Positions 46,171-55,577 of a DNA stretch of 64,000 bases are shown here, one piece after another. Made by a program: the position numbers and the translations under genes. Position 1 is the stretch's first letter, and every line of letters begins with the position of its first letter. The notes below the pieces were generated by a model. That model saw nothing but the letters and a program-made list of their open reading frames with translations, had not been told where the DNA came from and ran no database searches. Origin of the DNA: Cryptoclostridium sp036644995 (GTDB lineage Bacteria > Bacillota > Dehalobacteriia > UBA7702); NCBI GenBank assembly GCA_036644995.1, contig JAVXOZ010000002.1, positions 80,691 through 144,690 of the forward strand. The letters are read 5' to 3'.

Positions 46171-46259
46171 AATGTTTTGTAAAAAACAGTTGATATTATT
46201 GGCGAAAAATGGTAAAATGCAGATATATCTCTATGACTAATTAAAAAGAGGGGATTATT

Positions 46260-47912
46260 ATGAAGAAAAAATTGATTGTTTCAATACTTAGCCTATCTAT
46301 GGTGTTTGGTTTTATGCTGGGAGGCTCCTCGGAGGTTTTCGCTGCAATTAGCGGTGCACCCGGAGAATCTGCCGTAAATCCTATAATGATTAATTCAGCT
46401 GAGGATTTGGTGGCTATGCAACAAAGCATCAGTGCCGATAATCCTAAGTTTGGCGATGCTTACTATAAATTAGCCGTGGATATTGACATGAAGGGCATTG
46501 ATTTTACCACTATTGGCTCTGCGAATGATAAAAAATTTGCAGGTGATTTTAATGGTAACGATAAAAAAATAACCAACCTTACCGTTAACCCCAAGGATCC
46601 GCAGTATGCTGCAGACCAAGGTCTTTTTGGTTATGTGGGTGGAAATGCTAAAATTTATAACTTAAATATAGTAGGGTGCAGTGTTACCGGTAGTGGCAAT
46701 GTTGGTGCTGTTGTGGGTAGCTTAAATGATAATGCTAAAATATCGGGCTGTTCTGCCACAGGGAATATTACTGCTAACGGCGCTGACGGTTTTGTTGGGG
46801 GCTTGGTGGGAATGATGGCTGCAGATGGCGGCTTTATTGCCCAAAGCTCATCTTCTTGTGCTGTTTCTGCAGATAAAGAAGGCGCTTTTATTGGTGGTTT
46901 GGTTGGGGTTGTGAAATCCGCCAAAGCTGAAGTGAGAAATTGCTATTCCACCGGTGTGTTGCTTGGTTCGGCTAATTCTACCATTGGTGGTTTGATTGGT
47001 AAAATGGAACACGGTAAATTGTTGCACAGCTATTTTAATGGTACTGCCACAGTTGCCAAGGTAGGTTATATTGTTGGTACTTTAAATGGCGGTGAAGTAA
47101 AGCATTGCTATTTTAAATCCACCAATTCTGCGGATAAAGAATTTAGTGGTACCGCTGCCCAAGGTTCCACAGTTGAAAAGGTTGGGGCTAAGGCGCCTGC
47201 TGATTTTCAAAGTGGTGAAGTGTGCTATTTGCTGCAAACCGGCAATGGCGAAAATGTAGCTTTGATTTGGGGACAAAATATTACAGGTAAAACCCCTGCT
47301 ACTGTTCCTTCTTTAACTGCTAACGAAAAAAACAGAGTTTGCAAGGTGGAAATAGTTGATAAGGTAGATTCTAAAAATGGTTCGGAAAACTTTTTAAATA
47401 AAGGACAAAAGCTTACCATAGCTTCTAAAGACAGTAAAGAAGCAAAATTATTTACCGATGAAGCTATGAAAACGGAATTTGATTATAAAACCAAAACCAT
47501 TGACAATGAATATAATAGATTTTATGTTAGTTGGGCTGCCACAACTTTTACGGTGACATTTAATACCAATGGCGGTTCTGCGGTTGCGGATATTACCGGC
47601 GTTGTTTCCGGTTCTAAAATAAACAAACCTACGGATCCCACCAAAAAGGGATACACATTTGGGGGTTGGTACACCGATAACAAGTTTGCCACCGCTTGGG
47701 AATTTGATAAAAGCACAGTAACTGGGAATACTACACTTTATGCAAAATGGAATGCGGAGACCGGGGCTGCGGTTGCCACATCTGCAAATAATAATCCTAA
47801 GGCCGGTGATGAAGGTATACCCATTGCTTATTTTATTATTTTTGGAATAGCATTTATTGGGGTTGGCACTGCTGCGGGTGTATTAATTTGGCGTAAAAAA
47901 CAAGGCTATTGA
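46260..47912 (+). CDS. Surface protein with GLUG and InlB-type repeats
   Basis: 550 residues. Signal peptide at 1-29 (cleavage after VFAA). Residues about 35-300 form a beta-helix with GLUG-type repeats (VGGLVGMM, IGGLVGVV, IGGLIGKM). About 420-500 is an InlB/Flg_new B-repeat (VTFNTNGGSAVADI..GYTFGGWYTDNKFATAWEFDKSTVTGNTTLYAKW). A C-terminal membrane helix ends in RKKQGY, with no LPxTG. It is likely a cell-surface adhesin or matrix protein held by its C-terminal helix. Confidence 0.85.
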   Translation: MKKKLIVSILSLSMVFGFMLGGSSEVFAAISGAPGESAVNPIMINSAEDLVAMQQSISADNPKFGDAYYKLAVDIDMKGIDFTTIGSANDKKFAGDFNGNDKKITNLTVNPKDPQYAADQGLFGYVGGNAKIYNLNIVGCSVTGSGNVGAVVGSLNDNAKISGCSATGNITANGADGFVGGLVGMMAADGGFIAQSSSSCAVSADKEGAFIGGLVGVVKSAKAEVRNCYSTGVLLGSANSTIGGLIGKMEHGKLLHSYFNGTATVAKVGYIVGTLNGGEVKHCYFKSTNSADKEFSGTAAQGSTVEKVGAKAPADFQSGEVCYLLQTGNGENVALIWGQNITGKTPATVPSLTANEKNRVCKVEIVDKVDSKNGSENFLNKGQKLTIASKDSKEAKLFTDEAMKTEFDYKTKTIDNEYNRFYVSWAATTFTVTFNTNGGSAVADITGVVSGSKINKPTDPTKKGYTFGGWYTDNKFATAWEFDKSTVTGNTTLYAKWNAETGAAVATSANNNPKAGDEGIPIAYFIIFGIAFIGVGTAAGVLIWRKKQGY

Positions 47913-47988
47913 TTTTAAGTGATTTGTTAAATTAAATTATTTATGTATAGTTTTGTATATCAAAAATGAAATATTGAATAATAATATA

Positions 47989-48020
47989 AACAGCGAGGAC
48001 TTAGTTCCTCGCTGTTTTTT
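47989..48020 (+). terminator. Terminator of the surface-protein gene
   Basis: ACAGCGAGGA-cttag-TTCCTCGCTGT followed by seven T. Confidence 0.92.
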
Positions 48021-48187
48021 TGTTTATTTATTAAGTTGTTGGTGAAGTTTAATAATTGAGCTTTTTGGCAGTTTGGTTAGTGAGTAGTTTAGTTAGTTGA
48101 GTGGTGGGTAATACCAAATTTTTTAATGCTGAGATTGCGGTTTTTTGATATATTTAGGTATGTAAAAATGTTTAATGTATAAACACG

Positions 48188-48216
48188 TTGACTTTCTTTG
48201 AAAGTTTTTGTAAATA
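48188..48216 (+). promoter_or_regulatory. Promoter of a small ORF
   Basis: TTGACT, 17 bases, TAAATA. It precedes the 40-codon frame at 48260. Confidence 0.5.
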
Positions 48217-48259
48217 TATAAATTGGCATAAAATATAAATATAAATGGAGGTTTATGTT

Positions 48260-48382
48260 GTGTTTAAAAAGAAGAGTCGTTCCGAAAAAATAGATAGGTA
48301 TGTATTCCCGATTTTTAGATATAAAAATGGATGTTTAATGAATAGTGTAGATAATGCCCATTATTTTGGAAATTTTAAATGA
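48260..48382 (+). CDS. Possible 40-residue protein
   Basis: A GTG frame behind GGAG, translating as a basic N-terminus (VFKKKSRSEKIDRYVF) and ending GNFK. Promoter, ribosome site and frame agree, but there is no known family. The last 22 bases overlap the 3' end of the convergent acyltransferase gene. Confidence 0.35.
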   Translation: MFKKKSRSEKIDRYVFPIFRYKNGCLMNSVDNAHYFGNFK

Positions 48383-49437
48383 TTATTTATGCCGTTGAGA
48401 ATACATTTTTGAAAGGGAACTATGAATTTATAAACTATAAGAAGCAAGAGCATAGACATTATACATGCCATTAAAGGAGTTGATATTGTTAAGTTTAAAC
48501 CAAACATTGATAATAATGTGGGAATTAGTAATTTTATTACATTTTCATTTCCGCACAGATATAAAGTATTCATACCAATTTCACCAAGTAGTTTTGCATC
48601 TTGCAGCATATATGAAACAAAAATCCAAAACAAAATAATTATCAGCGTTGAAATGATAAAGGTAATTTGTGATACATATTGATTTTGCATATATGGTATT
48701 AAGTTAAATAAATCGTTGCCGAAATACATTTCTACTGTATAGATAAATGTTACCACAAACAAACAAACAAATAATATTTTTTTTATAAAGTTATTTAAAT
48801 TTAGCATTTTATTAATGTAAGGAAAGATAAGATATCCGAATGTATAAAATATTAAATAAACAAGAGCTGAATCCAAGTTGTAACACCATGAAGGCGTTAT
48901 AAGTGGATTGTTAGGCAAAAGGTTTTGAGCTGTAAAATATAAAATAAAAGAGATTATTAGCATTAAGCTTTTATATTTTACCAGTTTAATGATTTGAAAT
49001 ATTAATATAATGCAAAACAATGATGTAAGAAACCATAAAGATCCTGCAAAATATTGATTTCGAATGGAACCTTGTGCCAAGCCGATAATTAGTTGCAAAA
49101 TAAAATGTTGATTATAATTACCATTGATACTGAAAATAATAATGCTAAATAATCCAAAAAAATAAAAAGGGATTAGTATGGTTTGAATCTTTTTAAAAAT
49201 GGTTTTGGTAAAACCATTTTTATTAAAGTTTTCCAAGTATCCTGAAATAAAGAAAAATAACGGAACATGAAAAGAAAAAACGAAATGATAAAAATACCCA
49301 GCACTATCCCCATAATGACCTAAATAAATAGTGAAAATGCCTATACATTTTAAAATGTTAATCCATTGTACATTAGCATGATTTGCAGTTTCAATTTTTG
49401 CCATTGGTATTGATGTAGACAACATTGTATTGCTCAT
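48361..49437 (-). CDS. Acyltransferase-3 family membrane protein
   Basis: 358 residues with ten or so membrane helices. The opening INILKCIGIFTIYLGHYGD and FVFSFHVPLFFFISGYLENF is the signature of the acyltransferase-3 (OafA/WecH) family, which O-acetylates or succinylates surface polysaccharides. Start 49437 is preferred to TTG 49470 because GAGGT lies seven bases before it. The gene is noticeably more AT-rich in codons than the ribosomal genes, consistent with later acquisition. Confidence 0.82.
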   Translation of the reverse strand: MSNTMLSTSIPMAKIETANHANVQWINILKCIGIFTIYLGHYGDSAGYFYHFVFSFHVPLFFFISGYLENFNKNGFTKTIFKKIQTILIPFYFFGLFSIIIFSINGNYNQHFILQLIIGLAQGSIRNQYFAGSLWFLTSLFCIILIFQIIKLVKYKSLMLIISFILYFTAQNLLPNNPLITPSWCYNLDSALVYLIFYTFGYLIFPYINKMLNLNNFIKKILFVCLFVVTFIYTVEMYFGNDLFNLIPYMQNQYVSQITFIISTLIIILFWIFVSYMLQDAKLLGEIGMNTLYLCGNENVIKLLIPTLLSMFGLNLTISTPLMACIMSMLLLLIVYKFIVPFQKCILNGINNHLKFPK

Positions 49438-49764
49438 AAATAATACCTCATATATAAATACACTGTTCAAACTGTATTTTACATTGTTGTCTTTTTATAA
49501 AACTTTTGTGCAACAATATCTCATTATAATCATTTTATCATATGAAAGTCAAAAAAGATACAGTTGGATTGTTAACTTTTTTGATGTTTTATTATAATGT
49601 TGGTAGCCACAAGGTAGATGAAATAAAGTGTAATGCGGTGGGATTTAAGGTTATTTATGTTTGGGGTTAGTAAATTATTTTTTCTGCAATTTGGAAGTAT
49701 TTTGGTAAAAGTTATTTTTTATTTTTAAGTTGGACACAATGTGTTTTGTTTTACTGTTTTTTAT

Positions 49765-49800
49765 AGTTGCCCGGTTGTGCCCGAAAAAATGTTATATAAT
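49765..49800 (+). promoter_or_regulatory. Phage regulatory motif 1 / late promoter
   Basis: AGTTGCCCGGTTGTGCCCG (49765-49783) is identical to 53566-53584. It contains two TTG-CCCG half-sites ten bases apart and is followed by TATAAT (49795-49800). Confidence 0.55.
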
Positions 49801-49811
49801 AGTAGTGTGAT

Positions 49812-49843
49812 AAAACCGTAACTGAGAAGTGCGGTTTTATTTT
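49812..49843 (+). terminator. Hairpin between motif 1 and terminase
   Basis: AAAACCG and CGGTTTT arms around a 13-base loop, then ATTTTGTTTT. Placed inside the 5' leader of the phage late operon. Confidence 0.65.
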
Positions 49844-49870
49844 GTTTTAGGGAAGGTGTGTATTTAGAGG

Positions 49871-51109
49871 ATGATAAAAAAAGATATTAACGCTTTGGTG
49901 GGAAAGGGGTATGGAGAGTTTTGGAACTTTAAAGGACGTTATAGAGTGATTAAAGGGGGTCGTGGTGCTAAAAAAAGTGCTACGACTTCCCTTTGGTTTA
50001 TCTACAATTTAATGAAATATCCCTTAGCCAATTTATTGGTGGTGCGAAGGTATGCCAATGGACATAGGGATAGCACTTTTGCACAGTTACAGTGGGCGGT
50101 GAAAAAATTGGAAGTTGGGCACCTTTGGAAATTTACTCGCAGTCCTTTGGAAATGGTGTTTATACCTACGGGACAAAAAATTATTTTTAGAGGCATGGAC
50201 GACCCTGAAAGTATTCACTCTGTAACTGTGGATGAAGGGTATTTATGTTGGGTTTGGCTGGAGGAGGCTTTTCAGGTTGAAAGTGAAAGTGCTTTTAATA
50301 AACTGGATATGTCTATCCGAGGGACTATGGAACCGGGGTATTTTAAACAGCTTACTTTAACATTTAACCCATGGTCCGGACAGCATTGGTTGAAACGAAG
50401 GTTTTTTAAAGGGAAATCTGCGGAAACTTTGGCTTTAACCAGAACCTATTTGGATAATGAATTTTTAGATGAAAAAGACCTTGGGGTTTTTAAGGATATG
50501 CAAAAGAATTTTCCACGCCGCTATGATGTTGAAGGCTTGGGAAACTGGGGCATAGCCCAAGGGCTGATTTATGAAAATTGGTCTGTTTTGGAATTTGATT
50601 ATCGACAATTATTGCAAGAACGTGAACATTTGAAGGTTTTGTTTGGATTGGATTTTGGTTTTACCCATGACCCTACTGCCTTTATTGGTTTTTTGGTGGA
50701 TGAAGGGAAAAGAGAGCTTTATATATTTTGCGAATTTTATCGCCGAGGAATGCTAAATTCTGATATTGCAGCAATGATAACTGAGAGAGGATTTCAAAAG
50801 GAACGGATAATTGCGGATAGTGCCGAACCTAAATCCATTGCAGAATTAAGAAGGTTGGGTTTGGGGAGAATTGTGGGGGCGAAAAAAGGCCCGGATAGCT
50901 TGCGCCATGGCATACAGAAATTATGCAATTATCGCATTTTTGTGCATCCCCAATGTGTTCACACTAAAGATGAATTATCTAACTACATTTGGGCATCAGC
51001 AGTGGAAGGAACTTTTCAAAATGTGCCACAAGATAGGGATAACCATTTAATGGACGCTTTGCGTTACGGTATGGAAGGGTTGAAAACAGGTTTTACTGTT
51101 TTAAAATAA
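49871..51109 (+). CDS. Phage terminase large subunit
   Basis: 412 residues. The ATPase has Walker A GGRGAKKS and Walker B VWLEEAFQ; the nuclease has the acidic residues in FGLDFGFTHDPTAF, IIADSAEP and HLMDALRYG. It belongs to the PBSX/SPP1-like terminase group and packages DNA through the portal. No small subunit is seen upstream. ATG 49871. Confidence 0.93.
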   Translation: MIKKDINALVGKGYGEFWNFKGRYRVIKGGRGAKKSATTSLWFIYNLMKYPLANLLVVRRYANGHRDSTFAQLQWAVKKLEVGHLWKFTRSPLEMVFIPTGQKIIFRGMDDPESIHSVTVDEGYLCWVWLEEAFQVESESAFNKLDMSIRGTMEPGYFKQLTLTFNPWSGQHWLKRRFFKGKSAETLALTRTYLDNEFLDEKDLGVFKDMQKNFPRRYDVEGLGNWGIAQGLIYENWSVLEFDYRQLLQEREHLKVLFGLDFGFTHDPTAFIGFLVDEGKRELYIFCEFYRRGMLNSDIAAMITERGFQKERIIADSAEPKSIAELRRLGLGRIVGAKKGPDSLRHGIQKLCNYRIFVHPQCVHTKDELSNYIWASAVEGTFQNVPQDRDNHLMDALRYGMEGLKTGFTVLK

Positions 51110-51118
51110 GGAGGAAAA

Positions 51119-52477
51119 ATGAAAAATTTACCAAAAATTTTAGAAACTAATGATTTTAAGGCACTGGAGAGCTATTTGGGGGATCTTATGGCGGAGCATC
51201 TCAAAGAAAATAATTTTGCCAAAGAAGGGCGATTATATTACGAAAATGAAAATGCTATTCGCCGCCGCCGACCCATTGACGAGATGATGGGCAAAGCCAA
51301 GATGGATAAGAACCCCTTGCGGAGCGGAGATTTTAAGATATCCCATAATTGGCACCAGCTTTTAGTTAATCAAAAAGTGGCTTATTTATTTTCTTATCCC
51401 CCAAGTTTTGATTGTGGTTCTGCGGTTTATAATGCTAAAATAGCCGCTGCTTTAGGAGAAGATTTTTCCAGAATTGTAAAAAACCTTGCTATTGATGCTG
51501 CTAATTGCGGTGTTGGTTGGCTGCATATGTGGAAAGATGCAGAAGGAAGATTTGCTTATACCACCATTGCCAAGGAAGAAATATATCCTATTTACGGCGA
51601 TGTTTTAGGCGGCAAGCCACAATATGTTTTACGGGTTTATGATGCTTTGGACCATGAGGGTAAGGTTGTGGAAAAAATTGAAGTTTGGGATAAGGAAAGT
51701 GTGCGGTTTTTTATTAAATCTCAAAAAAGCGGTATTGCTAAAGATTTAGCCAATGGTATGGCTGATAACTGCGTTTTTCATGGCATGGGCAACATACCAT
51801 TTGTGCCCTTTTACAATAACAGAAGTAAAATTGGTGATTTGGCAATGGTTAAAGACTTGATTGACCAATATGATTTGGTGGTTTCCGGGTTTGCCAATGA
51901 TTTGGCGGATATTCAAGAGGTTATTTTTGTGCTGCGAAATTATGGAGGCGAGGACTTAAATACATTTTTATCGGATTTGAAACGATATAAGGCAATTAAG
52001 GTTGAAGGCGATAATGGCAGCGATGGCGGTGTGGAAACCATGAAGATAGAAATACCCGTGGAAGCCAGAGTTAAGTTTTTGGATTTGTTGAAAAAACAGA
52101 TTTTCATATCAGGACAAGGGATTAATCCTGACCCTGAAAGTTTTGGTAACAGCTCCGGAGTTGCTTTGAAGTACTTATATAGTTTGTTGGAGATAAAAGC
52201 AGGCTTATTGGAAACGGAATTTAGATCTGGGTTTAAAGGATTTTTAGAAATTCTTTTACATTTTTTGGGATTGGACGAGAATATGCCCGTTTTGCAAATA
52301 TACTCACGAAATTCCATTGAAAACGAGATGGAAGATGCCGAAATAGCCGCTAAAAGCCAAGGGATTGTTAGCCAAAAAACCATTGTGAGGAATCACCCTT
52401 GGGTTGAAGATGCAGAGCAGGAAATGATGCTGCTGCATAAAGAAAAGGAACATATAGTTGTTGAGGATGTGGAGTAA
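51119..52477 (+). CDS. Phage portal protein
   Basis: 452 residues of the SPP1 gp6-like portal family: N-terminal RRRRPIDEMMGKAKMDKNPL, a central NIPFVPFYNNRSKIGDLAMVKDLIDQYD, and a helical C-terminal half. It forms the dodecameric vertex. It lies 9 bases after terminase, behind AAGGAGG. Confidence 0.92.
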   Translation: MKNLPKILETNDFKALESYLGDLMAEHLKENNFAKEGRLYYENENAIRRRRPIDEMMGKAKMDKNPLRSGDFKISHNWHQLLVNQKVAYLFSYPPSFDCGSAVYNAKIAAALGEDFSRIVKNLAIDAANCGVGWLHMWKDAEGRFAYTTIAKEEIYPIYGDVLGGKPQYVLRVYDALDHEGKVVEKIEVWDKESVRFFIKSQKSGIAKDLANGMADNCVFHGMGNIPFVPFYNNRSKIGDLAMVKDLIDQYDLVVSGFANDLADIQEVIFVLRNYGGEDLNTFLSDLKRYKAIKVEGDNGSDGGVETMKIEIPVEARVKFLDLLKKQIFISGQGINPDPESFGNSSGVALKYLYSLLEIKAGLLETEFRSGFKGFLEILLHFLGLDENMPVLQIYSRNSIENEMEDAEIAAKSQGIVSQKTIVRNHPWVEDAEQEMMLLHKEKEHIVVEDVE

Positions 52478-52516
52478 AAGAGGTTAACAGAAGAAATTTG
52501 GTGCGAGGTTGAGGTT

Positions 52517-53006
52517 AGTATGCGTTTGTGGTGGAATGGGTGAGTTTGCTTGGAATGGGTGAGTTTGGGTGGGTTTGGGTGAGCTTTTGCGTGGGTTTGG
52601 GTGTGGTTGATGCGATGAGTTTGTGGTGGCGTGAGCTTTTGCGTGGGTTTGGGTGTGGTTGATGCGATGAGTTTGTGGTGGCGTGNNNNNNNNNNNNNNN
52701 NNNNNNNNNNNNNNNNNNNNNNNNNNNNNNNNNNNNNNNNNNNNNNNNNNNNNNNNNNNNNNNNNNNNNNNNNNNNNNNNNNNNNAGCTTTTGCGTGGGT
52801 TTGGGTGTGGTTGATGTGATGTGTTTGTGGTGGCATGAGCTTGTGAGGTTGTGGGGAGGAGAGGCGGAGAGGTGGAGAGGCGGAGAGGTGGAGAGGTGGA
52901 GAGGCGGAGAGGTGGAGAGGTTGCGAGGTGGAGAGGTGGAGAGGTTGCGAGGTGGAGAGGTGGAGAGGTGGATGTTGTGAGGGTATGCGTTTGTGGTGGA
53001 ATGGGG
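52517..53006. repeat. G/T-rich and purine minisatellite with assembly gap
   Basis: Units of 52 bp (52579-52630, 52631-52682) start GTGAGCTTTTGCGTGGGTTT; 100 N follow at 52686-52785, then a further unit. An 8-bp unit AGAGGTGG/AGAGGCGG repeats from about 52858 to 52970. A 23-base sequence beginning GTATGCGTTTGTGGTGG occurs at both ends (52518-52540, 52983-53005). One strand is almost free of C and the period is not a multiple of three, so it is not coding. It lies where phages usually carry a minor head protein gene. Confidence 0.85.
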
Positions 53007-53158
53007 TTATGGATATATTTATTTATGACACGCAAAAAAACTCCTGTGATTGCTAATGTTGGTTATCTAACCGCATTAGTAAAACCGGAGTTTTTAAATG
53101 GACAAATTTTTATTTAGGAAATTAACTTAGAAAAATTCAGATTTTTTAGGGGTGGATT

Positions 53159-53443
53159 TTAAAGTAGAGCTTTTGCCCTTTGGTAAATTGAGGTGACCTC
53201 TTTTTTAAAATCCGATTCCGAAAAACATTTTTCTTCTGCAATATTGTAAAAATCGTTGGGGTCAAAACGTTTACAAAGTGCTTTTAGTTCATTTTCTAAT
53301 AATAAAGAAAGCTCTGGATTTTCTGCATCCAAAGTTTTGGCATGGAGAGAATAAGTGACGGGGAAATCGTAGGAAAAATCCTCGGCACTGATTTTGCCAT
53401 TAAGGTATTGTTCTATTTTTTTAAATACATTTTCAATTTTCAT
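53159..53443 (-). CDS. Small immunity-like protein, minus strand
   Basis: 94 residues from ATG 53443. Mainly helical and acidic, with a pattern (FKKIEQYLNGKISAEDFSYDF..LKALCKRFDPND) reminiscent of colicin-type immunity proteins; this is weak. Its promoter TTGCAA-17-TATACT (53453-53481, minus strand) places the start of transcription at or next to the ATG, and no ribosome site is seen, so the mRNA is probably leaderless. It is opposite to all phage structural genes. Confidence 0.65.
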   Translation of the reverse strand: MKIENVFKKIEQYLNGKISAEDFSYDFPVTYSLHAKTLDAENPELSLLLENELKALCKRFDPNDFYNIAEEKCFSESDFKKEVTSIYQRAKALL

Positions 53444-53565
53444 AATGAAATCAGTATAGCAGAATTTATTAAATTTTGCAAGGTTGTAGGTTGAAAAAAA
53501 CAAAATTTAATAGGGGTTTATAGGTATTTAACTGCGGTTTATTGTAAATTTAATTTTTAATTTAA

Positions 53566-53600
53566 AGTTGCCCGGTTGTGCCCGCAAATAATGTGTAAAC
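53566..53600 (+). promoter_or_regulatory. Phage regulatory motif 2
   Basis: A second copy of the 19-mer at 49765-49783, again followed by an AT-rich stretch with AATAGTA. It precedes the head gene block. Confidence 0.55.
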
Positions 53601-53773
53601 TAATAGTATGAACTATTGCTTTTGATCCGGTGCTTTTAAGGGCTTAAATATTAGCCATGAAATAAATTTAATAGCACGGTTTAAATATTGCTCTTTGGGA
53701 TTTTGGAGTTTAACTAAAATCTGCCCAAGGGTGGTGGGTTACACCTAATATGGATACCAAAACCCGAAAAATT

Positions 53774-53820
53774 AAAAAGGCGATTTTAAAGTGATTACAC
53801 TTTGGGATTTGCCTTTTTTA
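53774..53820 (+). terminator. Strong hairpin before the scaffold gene
   Basis: AAAAAGGC and GCCTTTTTT arms with an inner AAAGTG/CACTTT stem. It follows motif 2 by about 190 bases of unassigned leader (53585-53773) and precedes the scaffold ATG by 48 bases. Confidence 0.75.
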
Positions 53821-53867
53821 TTTGGGCTTTTGCTGTTTTATATTTTAAAAACTAAGTGGAGGATACT

Positions 53868-54458
53868 ATGGAAAAATTAAAGGAATTACTTGGTGAAAAA
53901 CTTTACGGTGAAGTTGCGGAGCAGCTTAAGGCCAAAGGTAAAGAGGGCAAAGATTTGGAACTGGCTGTTGCCAATGATGGCAGCTTTTTACCCAAGGCTA
54001 AATTTGATGCTTTAAACAAGGAATACCAAGGGATGAAGGAACGGGTGAATGGTATGGATGCGGAATTGATGGGTGCCGAAGCTACAAAAATTAAAGCTTT
54101 GGAAATGGAAGAAGCTTTGGGCATTGCCCAAAAAGAAAATGAAACTATTATTGCTCGTTATCAAGGCGAAATTGCCGAAATTGCCAAGAAAAATAGTTTG
54201 GAAAAAGTTTTAAATGGTTATGGTGCTAAAAATAACCGAGCTGTGGAGGCTTTATTGGATTGGGAAAAAATTGATTTTAAAGATGGAGAGCTTTTAGGTG
54301 TTAACCAACAATTAGAGGTGGTTAAAGAAGAAGCTCCCTATTTATTTAACAGTAAAACCCAAGGTTTTACCTATCAGCCCAAAGGCTCACACCCTGCCCC
54401 TGATTATGCCCAAATGAGTGATGCGGACTATTACCGGTTTTTGAATAAGAAAGGATGA
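53868..54458 (+). CDS. Phage scaffold (GP20-type) protein
   Basis: 196 residues, highly charged and predicted coiled coil between about 40 and 110 (KFDALNKEYQGMKERVNGMDAEL), typical of phage minor structural GP20/scaffold proteins. Start ATG 53868 behind GGAGG. It overlaps the coat gene by 4 bases. Confidence 0.8.
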   Translation: MEKLKELLGEKLYGEVAEQLKAKGKEGKDLELAVANDGSFLPKAKFDALNKEYQGMKERVNGMDAELMGAEATKIKALEMEEALGIAQKENETIIARYQGEIAEIAKKNSLEKVLNGYGAKNNRAVEALLDWEKIDFKDGELLGVNQQLEVVKEEAPYLFNSKTQGFTYQPKGSHPAPDYAQMSDADYYRFLNKKG

Positions 54459-55567
54459 ATAAATTAATGACTAATAATTTTTTAACTGCCCAGGAAATTG
54501 CCAGACAGGCATTGCCTGTTTTAAGAGATAATCTTGTATTTCCCATGTTGACATACAACGATTATGCCGATGATTTTGCCAATGTGGGGGATACCATTCA
54601 GATTAAAAAGCCCCCGGTTTACGAAGCAAAAGAATTTATTAATACCGTGGTGCCCCAAGATATTGTGGAAGATAAAGTTTTGGTTACCATGGATAAAATT
54701 GCCGATGTTTCCGTGGAAGTTACCGCTAAGGAAATGGCTTTGGAAATGGATAATTTTGCTAAACAGGTTATTGAACCTGCGGCTATTGCCATTGCTGAAA
54801 AAATAAACCGAGATGGGTTGGCTCTTTATAAAGATATTCCCTCTTTTTGCGGTATTGCAGGTACTACACCTGCCGCTTTAGACGATTTGGCCGCCGCCAG
54901 AAAGGTTTTAAATATTAACAGAGCACCTATTGCGCCCAGATTTGGTGTTTGGGACCCCGAGGCTGACACCAATTTTAGCATTATACCTGCTATTGTTAAT
55001 GCTGAAAAATCCGGAAGCACCATGGCTTTGCATGAAGGAGCTATTGGTCGTATTCAAGGTTTGGACAATTATATGTCTCAAAGTATTTGCCGACATATGG
55101 TTGAGGCTAACGGAACTGCCTTGAAACTGGAAACTGGGGTTAATGCAGGGAGCACCAGCTTAAATCTGATTGGTACTACCTTGACCGGTAAATTGGTTAA
55201 AGGTGATATTTTGGTGATTAACAAGGAGCAATATGTGGTTACTGCGGACAGCGCTGTGGCATCGGCCAATAAAATAGCTGCTGTTGAAGTTATGCCTATG
55301 TTGCCCCAATTACCTGCTAATACCCCGATTACCTTGGTTGGTTCTCACACTGCGAATTTGGCTTTTCATAAAAATGCCTTTGCCTTTGTGACCAGACCTT
55401 TGGAAATTGCCCGTGGTGCGGAAAGCTATGTTACTAATTTTGAAGGTATTACTTTGAGGGTTACTTTTAGCTACGATGCTTTAACAAAAAAACAGATGTT
55501 ATCCATTGATACGCTTTATGGGTTTAAAACTATTTACCCCCAGCTTGCTTTGCGTATTTTAGGCTAA
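54455..55567 (+). CDS. P22-type major coat protein
   Basis: 370 residues resembling the P22 gene 5 coat family: N-terminal LTAQEIARQALPVLRDNLVFPMLTYNDYADDFANVGDTIQIKKPP, central GAIGRIQGLDNYMS, C-terminal LRVTFSYDALTKKQMLSIDTLYG. It forms the capsid shell. An in-frame ATG at 54467 is an alternative start. Confidence 0.85.
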   Translation: MNKLMTNNFLTAQEIARQALPVLRDNLVFPMLTYNDYADDFANVGDTIQIKKPPVYEAKEFINTVVPQDIVEDKVLVTMDKIADVSVEVTAKEMALEMDNFAKQVIEPAAIAIAEKINRDGLALYKDIPSFCGIAGTTPAALDDLAAARKVLNINRAPIAPRFGVWDPEADTNFSIIPAIVNAEKSGSTMALHEGAIGRIQGLDNYMSQSICRHMVEANGTALKLETGVNAGSTSLNLIGTTLTGKLVKGDILVINKEQYVVTADSAVASANKIAAVEVMPMLPQLPANTPITLVGSHTANLAFHKNAFAFVTRPLEIARGAESYVTNFEGITLRVTFSYDALTKKQMLSIDTLYGFKTIYPQLALRILG

Positions 55568-55577
55568 GGAGAGTATG

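Noticed and set aside
52579..52850. CRISPR-like repeat
   Set aside because: Direct 52 bp tandem copies with no spacers; a minisatellite.
52484..53035. Long Pro/Thr/Ser-rich open frame on the minus strand across the N gap
   Set aside because: Created by the G/T-rich repeat, open in several frames at once, and the unit of 52 bp is not a multiple of three.
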